Part shown: positions 41,309 through 50,218 of the stretch, one piece after another
Position numbering within the stretch: the stretch's first letter is position 1
Layout of the letters: each line of letters opens with the position of its first letter
Source: QALR01 sp900552255
Lineage (GTDB): Bacteria > Bacillota > Clostridia > Oscillospirales > CAG-272
Assembly: GCA_048526005.1 (NCBI GenBank)
Contig: DBFVEH010000026.1
Location: 124,001 to 188,000 of the forward strand
DNA: 64,000 nt
Reading direction: 5' to 3'
The notes under the pieces: generated by a model
What the model saw: the letters and a program-made list of their open reading frames with translations, nothing else
Told to the model about the DNA's origin: nothing
The model's database searches: none
Program-made: the position numbers and the translations under genes

Positions 41309-42649
41309 TCATCTTCTCGGCAGACAAAGTCCCGCACATTCCGTTTCCTCCCGCACCTCCCGGCGCAGCCAAATCACGGCGGAAAGGTTGAGCACGGTCA
41401 TAATCGCGACGGAAATATCAGAAAGCTTCCAGACCATGCTTTGCGACATCACCGCGCCGAGAAGCGTCACCGCGCAGTAGACGGCAAGATATACCCGCTC
41501 CGCTTTTTTGGAAGCCGTGAAGTAGCCAAGGCAGGTTTTTCCGTAATACGCCCAGCAGATGACCGTCGCAAACGCAAACAGAAGAATCGACGCGCTGATC
41601 AGATATGCCGCTTTCTTGCCGTAATATTTGGAAAAGGAATAGATCACGAGCAGCATGCCGTTATCCGTGATAAATTCGCCGTCATTTGCGAGGAGGATGA
41701 CAAGTCCGGTCAGCGTACACATGACGATCGTATCGAAAAACACCTCAAAGATTCCGAGAAGTCCCTGCTTCGCAGGGATTTTTGTGTCGGAGTTGACATG
41801 TGCCATCGGCGCAGTCCCGCATCCCGCCTCATGCGTAAAGGAGCCCTTGGCGACGCCGTGCCGCAGCGCGCCGGAAAGGAGAAATCCGACGACACCGCCG
41901 GAGGCGGCGGAGACGGAAAACGCGCTTTGCAGGATGGTGCGCATCACCTCGGGGATCCGGTCGGCGTCAAGAAGGACGGCACGGACCGAGATAAACAGAT
42001 ACACCGCGCTCACCACGGGAATCGCCACGGCGGTCACGCGGGAAATGCCCTTGAAGCCTCCGAAAATGACGACGGCACAGATCACGGCGGTAACAATGCC
42101 GAAAATGGGCTTTGAAAAATTGAAGGTCGACGATGCCGCATCCGACGCCGCGTTCATCTGGACGATATTTCCCATCGAAAACGAGGAGATAAGTCCAAGT
42201 GCGGCAAAAACCGCGGCAAAAATGCCGCCCGTTTTCCCGCCGATCCCGTTTTTCATATAATACATCGGACCGCCCCGCACACCCTCGCCCTCACCGGAGC
42301 GATAACGCATGGCAAGCACAATTTCGGCGTATTTGAGTATCATGGAAAGCAGTGCGGATATCCACATCCAAAAAAGAGCGCCCGGGCCGCCCATCACGAT
42401 TGCGACAGCGACGCCGACGATATTCCCGACGCCGAGCGTTCCCGCAAGTGAGACGGACAGGGCGGCAAGCGGCGAGGTTTTTCCCGCGCCCTCACGGGAA
42501 AACATCAGCTTTATGCTTTTCCAAGGATGCAGAAGATAGAATCCGCCGAGATATATCGTAAAATAAAGTCCGCAGCCGACGAGAATCAGCGGCAGAAGGA
42601 TGCCGACACCGGCATCGCAGAGCTTGCCAAGAAAGGTCAATGCACGCAC
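41309..42649 (-). CDS. alanine/glycine:cation symporter family (AGCS) protein
   Basis: 446 residues, about 10-11 membrane helices. AGCS signatures: LAALSVSLAGTLGVGNIVGVAVAI, GGPGALFWMW, GGPMYYMKNGI, and FTHEAGCGTAPMAH. Imports alanine or glycine with sodium or protons. The frame opens with GTG at 42649, but TTG at 42640 has better spacing from AAAGAGGTG, so the first residues are uncertain. It faces away from groES. No terminator was seen after the stop. Confidence 0.9.
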   Translation of the reverse strand: MRALTFLGKLCDAGVGILLPLILVGCGLYFTIYLGGFYLLHPWKSIKLMFSREGAGKTSPLAALSVSLAGTLGVGNIVGVAVAIVMGGPGALFWMWISALLSMILKYAEIVLAMRYRSGEGEGVRGGPMYYMKNGIGGKTGGIFAAVFAALGLISSFSMGNIVQMNAASDAASSTFNFSKPIFGIVTAVICAVVIFGGFKGISRVTAVAIPVVSAVYLFISVRAVLLDADRIPEVMRTILQSAFSVSAASGGVVGFLLSGALRHGVAKGSFTHEAGCGTAPMAHVNSDTKIPAKQGLLGIFEVFFDTIVMCTLTGLVILLANDGEFITDNGMLLVIYSFSKYYGKKAAYLISASILLFAFATVICWAYYGKTCLGYFTASKKAERVYLAVYCAVTLLGAVMSQSMVWKLSDISVAIMTVLNLSAVIWLRREVREETECAGLCLPRR

Positions 42650-42736
42650 CTCTTTCCGGATTTTTTCTCCATATGTATATGCGAGCGGGCGGAAAATCTT
42701 TCCGTTCCTCTCTCTTTTCCGTGATATTCGACAAAA

Positions 42737-42745
42737 TTAGCACTC
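42737..42745 (+). promoter_or_regulatory. isolated CIRCE half-site
   Basis: TTAGCACTC without an inverted partner at the proper distance, about 100 bases upstream of the true CIRCE. May be a relic. Confidence 0.3.
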
Positions 42746-42800
42746 ACATTCCGTTAAATATGAATTTAATGTTAAAATTAAAAATTTTTTCAAAAAACCC

Positions 42801-42829
42801 TTGATTTTTTTGTGCAGGCGTATTAGAAT
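42801..42829 (+). promoter_or_regulatory. sigma-A promoter of groES-groEL
   Basis: TTGATT-17-TAGAAT just upstream of CIRCE. Confidence 0.7.
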
Positions 42830-42840
42830 AGGCGTAGCAA

Positions 42841-42867
42841 TTAGCACTCGATCAAATCGAGTGCCAA
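42841..42867 (+). promoter_or_regulatory. CIRCE element (HrcA operator)
   Basis: TTAGCACTC-N9-GAGTGCCAA, one mismatch from the consensus right arm GAGTGCTAA. Implies heat-shock control by HrcA, encoded elsewhere. Confidence 0.93.
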
Positions 42868-42918
42868 CAAATCGCTGAACAATATATCATATAAAAATCA
42901 AAACGGAGGATTCACATC

Positions 42919-43203
42919 ATGAAACTGAAACCCTTGGCAGACCGCGTTGTGGTAAAGATGGTCGAAGCGGAAGAGACCACCAAAAGCGGTATCATTCTCA
43001 CTGCTTCCGCGAAAGAGAAGCCGCAGGTCGCGGAAGTGATCGCGGTAGGTCCCGGTGCGGAGAAGGACGGCAAGACCGTCCCGATGTCCGTGAAGGTCGG
43101 AGACCGCGTCATCACCAGCAAATATTCCGGTACGGAAATCAAGATCGACGGTACGGAATATATCATCGTTTCGCAAAACGACATTCTTGCAGTTGTTGAA
43201 TAA
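42919..43203 (+). CDS. groES: co-chaperonin GroES
   Basis: 94 residues. Lid of the GroEL chamber. MKLKPLADRVVVKMVEAEETTKSGIILT at the N-terminus includes the mobile loop that binds GroEL. Ribosome site CGGAGG. Heptameric cytoplasmic protein; operon with groEL under CIRCE. Confidence 0.97.
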   Translation: MKLKPLADRVVVKMVEAEETTKSGIILTASAKEKPQVAEVIAVGPGAEKDGKTVPMSVKVGDRVITSKYSGTEIKIDGTEYIIVSQNDILAVVE

Positions 43204-43227
43204 GGATTTATAAGGAGGAATTTCATC

Positions 43228-44859
43228 ATGGCAAAGGATATCATATACGGCGTGGAAGCCAGAAACGCTCTTCTCCGCGGAGTGGATAAGCTCGCGGACA
43301 CGGTAAAAATCACAATGGGACCGAAAGGCAGAAACGTCGTTCTCGACAAAAAATACGGCGCTCCGCTGATCACAAACGACGGCGTCACCATCGCCAAGGA
43401 AATCGAGCTTGAGGACGCGGCGGAAAACATGGGCGCACAGCTCGTCAAGGAAGTCGCCACCAAAACAAACGACGCGGCGGGCGACGGCACCACGACCGCG
43501 ACGCTTCTCGCACAGGCTTTCATTCATGAGGGCATGAAAAATGTCGCCGCGGGCGCCAATCCGATGGTTCTCAGAAAAGGCATCTCCAAAGCAGTCGACA
43601 AAGCGGTGGAAAGCCTTGTCAAAAACTCCAAGAAGGTCAACGGCTCCGACGACATCGCAAGAGTCGGCACCATTTCCGCCGGCGACGAGGTGATCGGCAA
43701 GCTGATCGCGGACGCGATGGAAAAGGTCACGGCGGACGGCGTTATCACAGTCGAGGAATCCAAATCGGCAGAAACCTACTGCGAGGTCGTCGAGGGCATG
43801 CAGTTCGACCGCGGCTATATCTCTCCTTATATGGCGACCGATACGGATAAAATGGAAGCCGTCATCGACGACGCGCTTATTCTGATCACGGACAAGAAGA
43901 TTTCCAACATCCAGGATCTCCTTCCCTTGCTTGAGCAGATCGTCAAGACCGGTCAGAAGCTCGTGATCGTAGCCGAGGATATCGAGGGCGAGGCGCTTAC
44001 GACGCTCATTCTCAACAAGCTGCGCGGCACGTTCACCTGCGTCGGCGTGAAGGCGCCGGGCTTCGGTGACAGACGCAAGGAGATGCTCCGCGATATCGCG
44101 GTCCTTACGGGCGGCGAGGTTATCACAAGCGAGCTCGGACTGGAGCTGAAAGACGCCACCATGGAGCAGCTCGGACACGCCCGTCAGGTCAAGGTCAACA
44201 AGGACAACACCATCATCGTGGACGGTGCAGGCGATTCCGAAGCCATCAAAGCGCGTGTCGCGCAGATTCGTGCCGCAATCGAGACCACGACATCCGAATT
44301 CGACAAAGAGAAGCTTCAGGAGCGTCTCGCAAAGCTTGCCGGCGGCGTAGCCGTCATCAAGGTAGGCGCTGCGACCGAGATCGAAATGAAGGAAAAGAAG
44401 CTCCGCATCGAGGATGCGCTCAACGCGACCAAAGCCGCTGTGGAAGAAGGCATCGTATGCGGCGGCGGCGTAGCGTTCCTCAGCGTCATCAAGGATGTAA
44501 AGACGATTCTTTCCTCGGTTGACGGGGACGAAAAGACCGGTGTCAAAATCGTTCTCAAGGCTTTGGAGGAGCCGGTTCGTCAGATCGCGGCCAATGCCGG
44601 CTTTGAAGGCGCTGTCGTGATCGACAAGATCCTCACGAGAAACAAATTTGGCTTCGGCTTTGATGCCTACAACGAAAAATTCGTCGATATGTTCGAGGCC
44701 GGCATCATCGACCCGACCAAGGTATCGAGATGCGCACTCCAAAACGCGGCTTCCGTCGCGGCAACGGTTCTCACTACGGAAGCGCTTGTCGTCGATATCA
44801 AGGAGCCTGAACCGGCAGCTCCTGCCGGCGGCGCTCCCGGCATGGGCGGAATGTATTGA
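43228..44859 (+). CDS. groEL: chaperonin GroEL
   Basis: 543 residues, full length. ATP-binding GPKGRNVVLDKK and DGTTTATLLAQA segments are intact, and the C-terminus ends in the Gly/Met-rich tail GGAPGMGGMY. AGGAGG precedes the ATG, 24 bases after groES. Confidence 0.98.
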   Translation: MAKDIIYGVEARNALLRGVDKLADTVKITMGPKGRNVVLDKKYGAPLITNDGVTIAKEIELEDAAENMGAQLVKEVATKTNDAAGDGTTTATLLAQAFIHEGMKNVAAGANPMVLRKGISKAVDKAVESLVKNSKKVNGSDDIARVGTISAGDEVIGKLIADAMEKVTADGVITVEESKSAETYCEVVEGMQFDRGYISPYMATDTDKMEAVIDDALILITDKKISNIQDLLPLLEQIVKTGQKLVIVAEDIEGEALTTLILNKLRGTFTCVGVKAPGFGDRRKEMLRDIAVLTGGEVITSELGLELKDATMEQLGHARQVKVNKDNTIIVDGAGDSEAIKARVAQIRAAIETTTSEFDKEKLQERLAKLAGGVAVIKVGAATEIEMKEKKLRIEDALNATKAAVEEGIVCGGGVAFLSVIKDVKTILSSVDGDEKTGVKIVLKALEEPVRQIAANAGFEGAVVIDKILTRNKFGFGFDAYNEKFVDMFEAGIIDPTKVSRCALQNAASVAATVLTTEALVVDIKEPEPAAPAGGAPGMGGMY

Positions 44860-44874
44860 TAAACCTGAAATAAA

Positions 44875-44904
44875 AAACCGCACCGGAAACTCCGGTGCGG
44901 TTTT
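44875..44904 (+). terminator. intrinsic terminator of groESL
   Basis: AAAACCGCACCGGA / TCCGGTGCGGTTTT hairpin followed by T-rich sequence. Confidence 0.88.
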
Positions 44905-44906
44905 CT

Positions 44907-45315
44907 TTTTTCTCCTTTGCCAAGGAGAAAGATACGTGCTTTTCTCACTGAGGAGAAAAGCACCAAAAGACTCACCGAGACTCCCGTCTCGGACTCTCAT
45001 CTTTCTGCTGGGAAGCGTATACCCACGGCTCCCAACAGTTGTTTGCTCTCGCTTCGCTCGGCAAGCCAACATTCGCCGTGCGGGAAGTGATTGCCGCTGG
45101 AAACTCCGCGCCCGCAGGCGCAAGGCGCGCGCCGCATGAGCGCCATCCGGCATGATATCAACGAAAATGGCGGCGGCCCGCGGATCACGCGAGCCTCGCG
45201 AGCGTGGATGCCGTCTTTTATAGCCGCCATCGAACCGCTGCCAGCCGCACAAACGATCGAACGGTACGTTCGCGGTTTCTTTTCGTTCTTTTCTTTTCGC
45301 AAAGAAAAGAACACG
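44907..45315. repeat. dispersed multi-hairpin repeat, copy 1 (about 409 bases)
   Basis: Non-coding unit made of successive short inverted repeats: TCTCCTT..AAGGAGA (44911-44928), GTGCTTTTCTC..GAGAAAAGCAC (44936-44963), CCGAGAC-TCCC-GTCTCGG (44975-44992), CGAACG-GTA-CGTTCG (45258-45272), CTTTTCTTT-TCGC-AAAGAAAAG (45288-45309). A nearly equal-length homologue lies at 63464-63872. Open frames inside it (Lys/Arg/Ser-rich) are by-products of the composition. Confidence 0.85.
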
Positions 45316-45610
45316 TTTCTCCTTTGATAAAGGAGAAAGATATGTCGTTTTCTCACCGACGAGAAAACGACGAAAAGAGTCGCCGAGACTCCCGTCTCGG
45401 ACTCTCATCGTGCTACTGGGAAGCATACACCCACGGCTCGAAAGGTGTTGCAGTGCTCGCAGAGCTCGCACAGGCCACCACTCGCCGTGCGGAGAGTAAC
45501 TGCTGCTGGAAACTCCGTGCCCGCAGGCGCAAGAGTGCCCGGATTGCACTCACCGCCCGTTCGGCGTGTTCCGCCGTGGATGCACGAGTTTACGAGTGCA
45601 AACACGTGTC
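45316..45610. repeat. dispersed multi-hairpin repeat, copy 2 (3' part divergent)
   Basis: Begins like copy 1 (TTCTCCTTTGATAAAGGAGAAAGATA), keeps the CGAGACTCCCGTCTCGG hairpin, and shares GGCTCGAAAGGTGTTGCAG with the copy at 63464, but loses similarity after about 45540. Confidence 0.75.
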
Positions 45611-45727
45611 GTTACCCTGTATTTTTTTAAAAATACATAGAACCGAAAGCAAAGAATAGCACAAAAACCTGAATGGGTATAGATTGCTTGGATTTTTTGT
45701 ATGGGAGCCGACAGGAGAAGTTCCCGG

Positions 45728-45825
45728 CTCGCACAAACGATCGAACGGTACGTTCGCGGTTTCTTTTCGTTCTTTTCTTGTCCGACGGGGAAAAGGACAT
45801 GTTTCTCCTTTGCCAAAGGAAAAAG
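45728..45825. repeat. dispersed multi-hairpin repeat, partial copy 3
   Basis: Only the right end: ACGATCGAACGGTACGTTCG, the TTTCTTTTCGTTCTTTTC tract, then CTCCTTTGCCAAAGGA. 45611-45727 between copies 2 and 3 is AT-rich with a TGTATTTTT..AAAAATACA hairpin and no gene. Confidence 0.75.
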
Positions 45826-45826
45826 A

Positions 45827-45864
45827 AAAACGGCAGGAACACGTTTACAGTGCTCCTGCCGTTT
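45827..45864 (-). terminator. intrinsic terminator of rpsF-ssb-rpsR
   Basis: AAAACGGCAGGA(A/G)CAC ... GTG(T/C)TCCTGCCGTTTT hairpin with T run on the minus strand. Confidence 0.85.
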
Positions 45865-45880
45865 TATTTTTACAATCGTA

Positions 45881-46132
45881 TCAATCACTGATAAAAGGAA
45901 GCAGCGCAACGTGACGCGCTCTTTTGATCGCTTCCGTCAGCTCTCTCTGATGTTTCGCGCAAGTGCCCGTCACTCTGCGGGGCAGAATCTTCGAACGCTC
46001 CGAGATGAACTTGCGCAGTCTTGCGACATCCTTATAATCGATCTTCTCGACCTTTTCCGCGCAGAATACGCAGACTTTCTTTCTTCTGCGGTTTCCGCCG
46101 TTCGGGCGAGCCGGTCTCTGTTCTCTATCCAT
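45881..46132 (-). CDS. rpsR: ribosomal protein S18
   Basis: 83 residues of the small-subunit protein that pairs with S6. KKVCVFCAEKVEKIDYKDVARLRKFISERSKILPRRVTGTCAKHQRELTEAIKRARHVALLP is diagnostic; CVFC and the later Cys-x2-His (TCAKH) form the zinc-binding C+ type. GGAGG precedes the start at 46132. Overlap with ssb is avoided by this start. Confidence 0.97.
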   Translation of the reverse strand: MDREQRPARPNGGNRRRKKVCVFCAEKVEKIDYKDVARLRKFISERSKILPRRVTGTCAKHQRELTEAIKRARHVALLPFISD

Positions 46133-46176
46133 TGTGATGAAACCTCCTATTCCGTAATATTGTGAATCCAGCCCGT

Positions 46177-46608
46177 TCAAAACGGCAGATCATCGTCTCC
46201 CGCGATCTCCTCAAACTTCGGAGTCTCGGCACCTCCCGCCGTAAATACGGGAGCTTGATAATCGTCGCCTCGGACGGAATCGTTCTTGCGCTCCACGAAG
46301 CTGGCCTCATCGGCCACTACCTCGGTAGCATAACGCTTGGAACCGTCGTTTGCAGTCCAGCTTCTTGTCTGAAGGGAGCCGCAGATACAGATCGCACTGC
46401 CCTTTCTGAAATATTTCGCAATGAATTCGGCCGTGCTTCTCCATGCGACAATATTGATGAAATCGCTTTGCGGCTGTTCTCCGGATTTCGTATATCGGCG
46501 GCTTACTCCTATCGAAAAGGAACAAACGCTGACACCGCTCGGCGTCTGCTTGAGTTCCGGATCCGCGGTCATATGACCGATCAGAATCACTTTGTTAAGA
46601 CTTGCCAT
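46177..46608 (-). CDS. ssb: single-stranded DNA-binding protein
   Basis: 143 residues. OB-fold domain (about 1-105) beginning MASLNKVILIGHMTADPELKQTPSG, short linker, and the acidic C-terminal tip DDDLPF that binds partner proteins. GGGAGG precedes the ATG. Middle gene of the classic rpsF-ssb-rpsR operon. Confidence 0.97.
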   Translation of the reverse strand: MASLNKVILIGHMTADPELKQTPSGVSVCSFSIGVSRRYTKSGEQPQSDFINIVAWRSTAEFIAKYFRKGSAICICGSLQTRSWTANDGSKRYATEVVADEASFVERKNDSVRGDDYQAPVFTAGGAETPKFEEIAGDDDLPF

Positions 46609-46627
46609 TCCAATACCTCCCCACCAA

Positions 46628-46918
46628 TCAAGCTCTGATTGTCATCGAGCGCATAACGCCCTCTGTGATGTTGAAGACACGCTCGAGCTCCGCGACAAAG
46701 CTCGGCTCCGCTTTATAATTGACAAGGACATAATAGCCCTCTGTCAAATCATTGATCGGATACGCAAGCTTGCGTTTGCCCCACTCATTGAAAGCTTCAA
46801 TGGTGCCGTTCTCCTCGATCAGGCTCTTAAACTTGTTCACAAGAGCGGCTGTGGTCTCTTCCGTGCCCGTGGAATCCACGATATACATCGTTTCATAGGA
46901 TACGAGATTCTTTTCCAT
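46628..46918 (-). CDS. rpsF: ribosomal protein S6
   Basis: 96 residues. YETMYIVDSTGTEETTAALVNKFKSLIEENGTIEAFNEWGKRKLAYPINDLTEGYYVLVNY is diagnostic. Start at 46918 follows AAAGGAGGTG. Confidence 0.97.
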   Translation of the reverse strand: MEKNLVSYETMYIVDSTGTEETTAALVNKFKSLIEENGTIEAFNEWGKRKLAYPINDLTEGYYVLVNYKAEPSFVAELERVFNITEGVMRSMTIRA

Positions 46919-46947
46919 CTGATTTGCACCTCCTTTTGGACATAAGG

Positions 46948-46974
46948 CCGCGGACAGCAAAAATTTATCCGCAG
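46948..46974 (-). promoter_or_regulatory. candidate S6:S18-binding leader hairpin upstream of rpsF
   Basis: The about 90-base leader (46919-47010) holds a GCGGA ... TCCGC hairpin on the minus strand. Many bacteria autoregulate rpsF through an S6:S18-binding leader with a conserved CCG; the match here is by position and a partial motif only. Confidence 0.35.
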
Positions 46975-47015
46975 CAAGGAGAAAAAACTCAAATAAGTTC
47001 TTTTCCATCTTTGGT

Positions 47016-47044
47016 ATTATAACATTCCTGTGATGATTTGTCAA
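47016..47044 (-). promoter_or_regulatory. consensus sigma-A promoter of rpsF-ssb-rpsR
   Basis: TTGACA-17-TATAAT on the minus strand. Confidence 0.85.
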
Positions 47045-47138
47045 TTGATTTCAAAGCAAAATTACGGTTTTTTTCACCGGAAATCGGTAAAAATACGACA
47101 GCATCCGTCATTTTAAAGGAAATTCAGCATCTTTTCTA

Positions 47139-47167
47139 TTGATTTTAAAGACTGTGACTGGTATAAT
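47139..47167 (+). promoter_or_regulatory. sigma-A promoter of the cardiolipin synthase gene
   Basis: TTGATT-17-TATAAT, about 70 bases before the GTG start. Confidence 0.7.
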
Positions 47168-47240
47168 AATATTGATAAAATAAAAAATATCTCCGCCATT
47201 TTAGAATCGGACGGACATACGGATAGGATCGGAGGCTGCC

Positions 47241-48938
47241 GTGAAAAAAAAGAAAAAATGGTTTCGTGCGCTCGTGCGGCAGCGCTTCTTCATTATATTA
47301 TTGTTGGTTTTACAGCTTGCAGCCATCATATTCTTTTTGGCAAACCGAAGCCATGCTTCCGTCGCGATCAAATATATGCTTCAGATCGTCAGCTTTATTG
47401 TCGCGCTTCATATCATCGCCAAACGAGACAAGGGCGCGTATAAGCTGACATGGGTCTTCACCATTCTGATTTTCCCCCTGTTCGGCGGCTGTCTCTATCT
47501 TTTGTTCCGCTATCAGACCCGATCCAAAAAGCTGCGGATGACCATGCAGAATATCACGGACACAACAAGGCCCGCGGCACTTCTGCCCGGTGATAAGTAC
47601 AGCCTTGCGACAAAGCCGCACTGCCCTCTCCATGCCGAACACGGCGATTCGCCGGACGATGCCTGTATAAAAGCCTCGGAGCAGGAGCTGCAAACGTCAT
47701 ACTCGGCGCCCGAAGCGCTTCCGTGCGAGGCTTGCTGCATGGGAGATAAATTCGACCGCGTGGTGGAAATGGTTCCCTCCCATGCAAGGCAGATCGAATA
47801 CTTGGATAAATTCGCAGGCTTCCCCGTATATGAAAACACAAGGACAAAATATCTTTCTCCGGGAGAAGCGTTTCACGCGGCGCTCCTGCCCGAGCTGGAA
47901 AAGGCGCAGTCCTATATCTTCCTTGAATTTTTCATCATCGAGGAAGGCATCATGTGGGACAGCGTTCTCGAGATTCTGAAACGCAAGGTCGCCGAGGGCG
48001 TCGATGTCCGCGTGATTTATGACGACATCGGATGCTTCCTGCGCCTTCCCAAGGATTATCCCAAAAAGCTCAAAGAGGCCGGCATCCGTTGCGTCGTTTT
48101 CAACAAATTCAAGCCCTTGCTCACAGCAACGCAGAATTGTAGAGACCACAGAAAGATCATCTCCGTCGACGGGAAAGTCGCATTTACGGGCGGCATCAAC
48201 CTTTCGGATGAATACATCAACGCAACGCATCCTTTCGGTCATTGGAAGGACTCGGGAGTCCTTGTCGAGGGCGAGGCTGCGTGGAGCCTTACGCTCATTT
48301 TTCTGCAAATGTGGATTTTAAGCGGCAACAAAGAGGACGACATCGTAAAATATTATCCGTGGAAAAGCGCGCCGTGTCCGATCGTCAAAACCGACAGCTG
48401 GGTCCAGCCGTATGCGGACGCGCCGTACGATGCGGAAAACGTCAGCGAGCATGTCTATCTTCAAATCATCAATACCGCAAAAAAATATCTTTATATCAAC
48501 ACGCCGTATCTCATCGTCGACGACAGCATGATATCGGCGCTTTCGCTCGCCGCCAAAAGCGGAGTCGACGTTCGGATCGTAACGCCGTTCCGCTGGGACA
48601 AGCGTGTCGTGCATTTCACAACACGCTCCTATTATCGTGAGCTGATCCGAGCGGGCGTGAAAATTTACGAATATTCCGAGGGCTTCATCCATTCCAAGAC
48701 CTTTGTCTCGGACGATACCGTCGCAACCGTCGGAACGGCGAATCTCGATTTCCGCAGTCTCTATCTGCAATTTGAATGCGGCGTATGGATGTATAAAAGC
48801 GAAGCGGTGACGGAGCTTCGCGACGATTTTCTGAAAACGCTCGAAAGCTGTCATGAAATCAAAGAGGAAGAATGCCGCGGAAATGTCGTAACACGATTCC
48901 TTCAGGATTTTCTCCGTCTATTTGCGCCTCTTATGTAA
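47241..48938 (+). CDS. cls: cardiolipin synthase, phospholipase D family
   Basis: 565 residues. Joins two phosphatidylglycerols into cardiolipin at the membrane. Two N-terminal membrane helices (about 15-35 and 41-58; then a third hydrophobic segment 67-88), followed by two PLD domains with complete HKD motifs: HRKIISVDGKVAFTGG (about 305) and HSKTFVSDDTVATVGTANLD (about 482). The 80-residue insert after the membrane part (residues about 100-175) is longer than in E. coli ClsA. Start codon is GTG with GGAGG five bases before. Confidence 0.93.
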   Translation: MKKKKKWFRALVRQRFFIILLLVLQLAAIIFFLANRSHASVAIKYMLQIVSFIVALHIIAKRDKGAYKLTWVFTILIFPLFGGCLYLLFRYQTRSKKLRMTMQNITDTTRPAALLPGDKYSLATKPHCPLHAEHGDSPDDACIKASEQELQTSYSAPEALPCEACCMGDKFDRVVEMVPSHARQIEYLDKFAGFPVYENTRTKYLSPGEAFHAALLPELEKAQSYIFLEFFIIEEGIMWDSVLEILKRKVAEGVDVRVIYDDIGCFLRLPKDYPKKLKEAGIRCVVFNKFKPLLTATQNCRDHRKIISVDGKVAFTGGINLSDEYINATHPFGHWKDSGVLVEGEAAWSLTLIFLQMWILSGNKEDDIVKYYPWKSAPCPIVKTDSWVQPYADAPYDAENVSEHVYLQIINTAKKYLYINTPYLIVDDSMISALSLAAKSGVDVRIVTPFRWDKRVVHFTTRSYYRELIRAGVKIYEYSEGFIHSKTFVSDDTVATVGTANLDFRSLYLQFECGVWMYKSEAVTELRDDFLKTLESCHEIKEEECRGNVVTRFLQDFLRLFAPLM

Positions 48939-48940
48939 AA

Positions 48941-48975
48941 GCCTGTGCGTTTCGCACAGGACTTTGCTTTTCAGG
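48941..48975 (+). terminator. terminator hairpin after cls
   Basis: CCTGTGCG-TTT-CGCACAGG, then a T-rich but interrupted tail. Confidence 0.6.
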
Positions 48976-49008
48976 CAATGGTGCTCACAGGAAATACTTC
49001 CTCATGCG

Positions 49009-49037
49009 AAAAAAGACAGCCTTATGGCTGTCTTTTT
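49009..49037 (-). terminator. intrinsic terminator overlapping the end of alr
   Basis: AAAAAGACAGCC-ATAA-GGCTGTCTTTTT on the minus strand. The last codons of alr and its TAA stop lie in the stem and loop. Confidence 0.8.
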
Positions 49038-50218
49038 ACATTATCCTCCAAATACGATATCGTCCGATACGGCTTCCCTCCCCGGAAATAGACGCGCGGC
49101 ACACGGCGTGCGATGCCGCAGACAAACTCATAGTTGAAGGAATATGCCATATCGGCGATCTCCTCTGCGGAGATGAACGCTTCCCCGTCGCGGCCGACGA
49201 GCGTAACGCTGTCCTCGATCGCCGCTTCCGGAACGGAGCTGATATCCACCATCATCTGATCCATACAAATTCTGCCGAGAATCGGACAGCGCTTCCCGTG
49301 GATCAGCACCTCCCCGCGCCCCGACAGGGCGCGCGGATATCCGTCCGCATATCCGACGGGAATCGTAGCCACGCGAATCGTATGATCGGTCACATAGGTA
49401 AAGCCGTAGCTTACCCCGTGATGCGGTTCCAGCGTTTTGATATGCGAAATATGCGTGATAAGCTCCATCGCGGGCCTAAGGACGAACCGCTCTCCAAGCT
49501 CGGCGCGCACATCGTCCGACGGATACAAGCCATAGAGGATAATTCCCGCGCGGACCATGTCGTAATATCGGTCAAACTCCAAAATCCCTGCGCTGTTGTT
49601 GATGTGCCTCATCGGGATCTGCACGCCGCGAGCCTCCAGCATGGAGACAAACCGGTCAAACGCCGCGCGCTGCTCCATGGACGGCGCCTTATCCAAGCCG
49701 TCGGCGGCGGCAAAATGACTGAAAATCCCCTCGACCGTGATGCCGGGCAGAGCTGCCGCCGCGGCGGCCTCATCCGCGCTTTCCTCGCTTACGCTCCAGC
49801 CGATGCGCGACATGCCGGTATCGACGGCGAAATGCACTCTGGCAGTCTTTCCCTCCGATACGGCGAGCGCGGACAGCTTTCGGATCCGGTCGAGCTGAAA
49901 TACGGTCAGCGTGATATCATGATCCAGCGCCTGCCGGTAAAGGCTCGGCGACGTATAGCCGAGAATCAGAATCGGCTTTTTTATTCCGTGACAGCGAAGC
50001 TCGACCGCCTCCCCCATCTCGGCAACGGCAAAAAAGTCCGCCATGTCCTCAAATTCCTCGGCGAGAACGGCGGCGCCGTGTCCGTAGGCGTCCGCCTTGA
50101 CGACCAGCGCAAGCTTCGTTCGCGCCGGTATTTTCTCCTTGACAAGCTTTATATTGTGCTCGATCGCATCGAGATCGATTTTTGCATACACTCTCCGATA
50201 TTCCATATCGCGCCTCAT
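49022..50218 (-). CDS. alr: alanine racemase
   Basis: 398 residues. Interconverts L- and D-alanine. PLP Lys in LVVKADAYGHGA (about 40), the second-base Tyr in HHGVSYGFTYVT (about 267-278), and CMDQMMVDIS in the C-terminal beta domain. It is the last gene of the seven-gene D-amino-acid/5-oxoproline operon; its ATG overlaps the pxpA stop by ATGA. MEYRRVYAKID (four codons in) is an alternative start. Placement here, rather than with wall genes, suggests a catabolic or interconversion role, perhaps with wider substrate range. Confidence 0.93.
   Translation of the reverse strand: MRRDMEYRRVYAKIDLDAIEHNIKLVKEKIPARTKLALVVKADAYGHGAAVLAEEFEDMADFFAVAEMGEAVELRCHGIKKPILILGYTSPSLYRQALDHDITLTVFQLDRIRKLSALAVSEGKTARVHFAVDTGMSRIGWSVSEESADEAAAAAALPGITVEGIFSHFAAADGLDKAPSMEQRAAFDRFVSMLEARGVQIPMRHINNSAGILEFDRYYDMVRAGIILYGLYPSDDVRAELGERFVLRPAMELITHISHIKTLEPHHGVSYGFTYVTDHTIRVATIPVGYADGYPRALSGRGEVLIHGKRCPILGRICMDQMMVDISSVPEAAIEDSVTLVGRDGEAFISAEEIADMAYSFNYEFVCGIARRVPRVYFRGGKPYRTISYLEDNVKRQP

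Noticed and set aside
42898..45549. 883-residue open frame on the minus strand across groESL
   Set aside because: It is antisense to two certain genes, crosses the groEL terminator and shows no family resemblance.
44936..45659. Lys/Arg-rich open frames in the multi-hairpin repeats
   Set aside because: They occur in several frames and on both strands at each repeat copy, have no ribosome sites, and change frame between copies; they follow from repeat composition.
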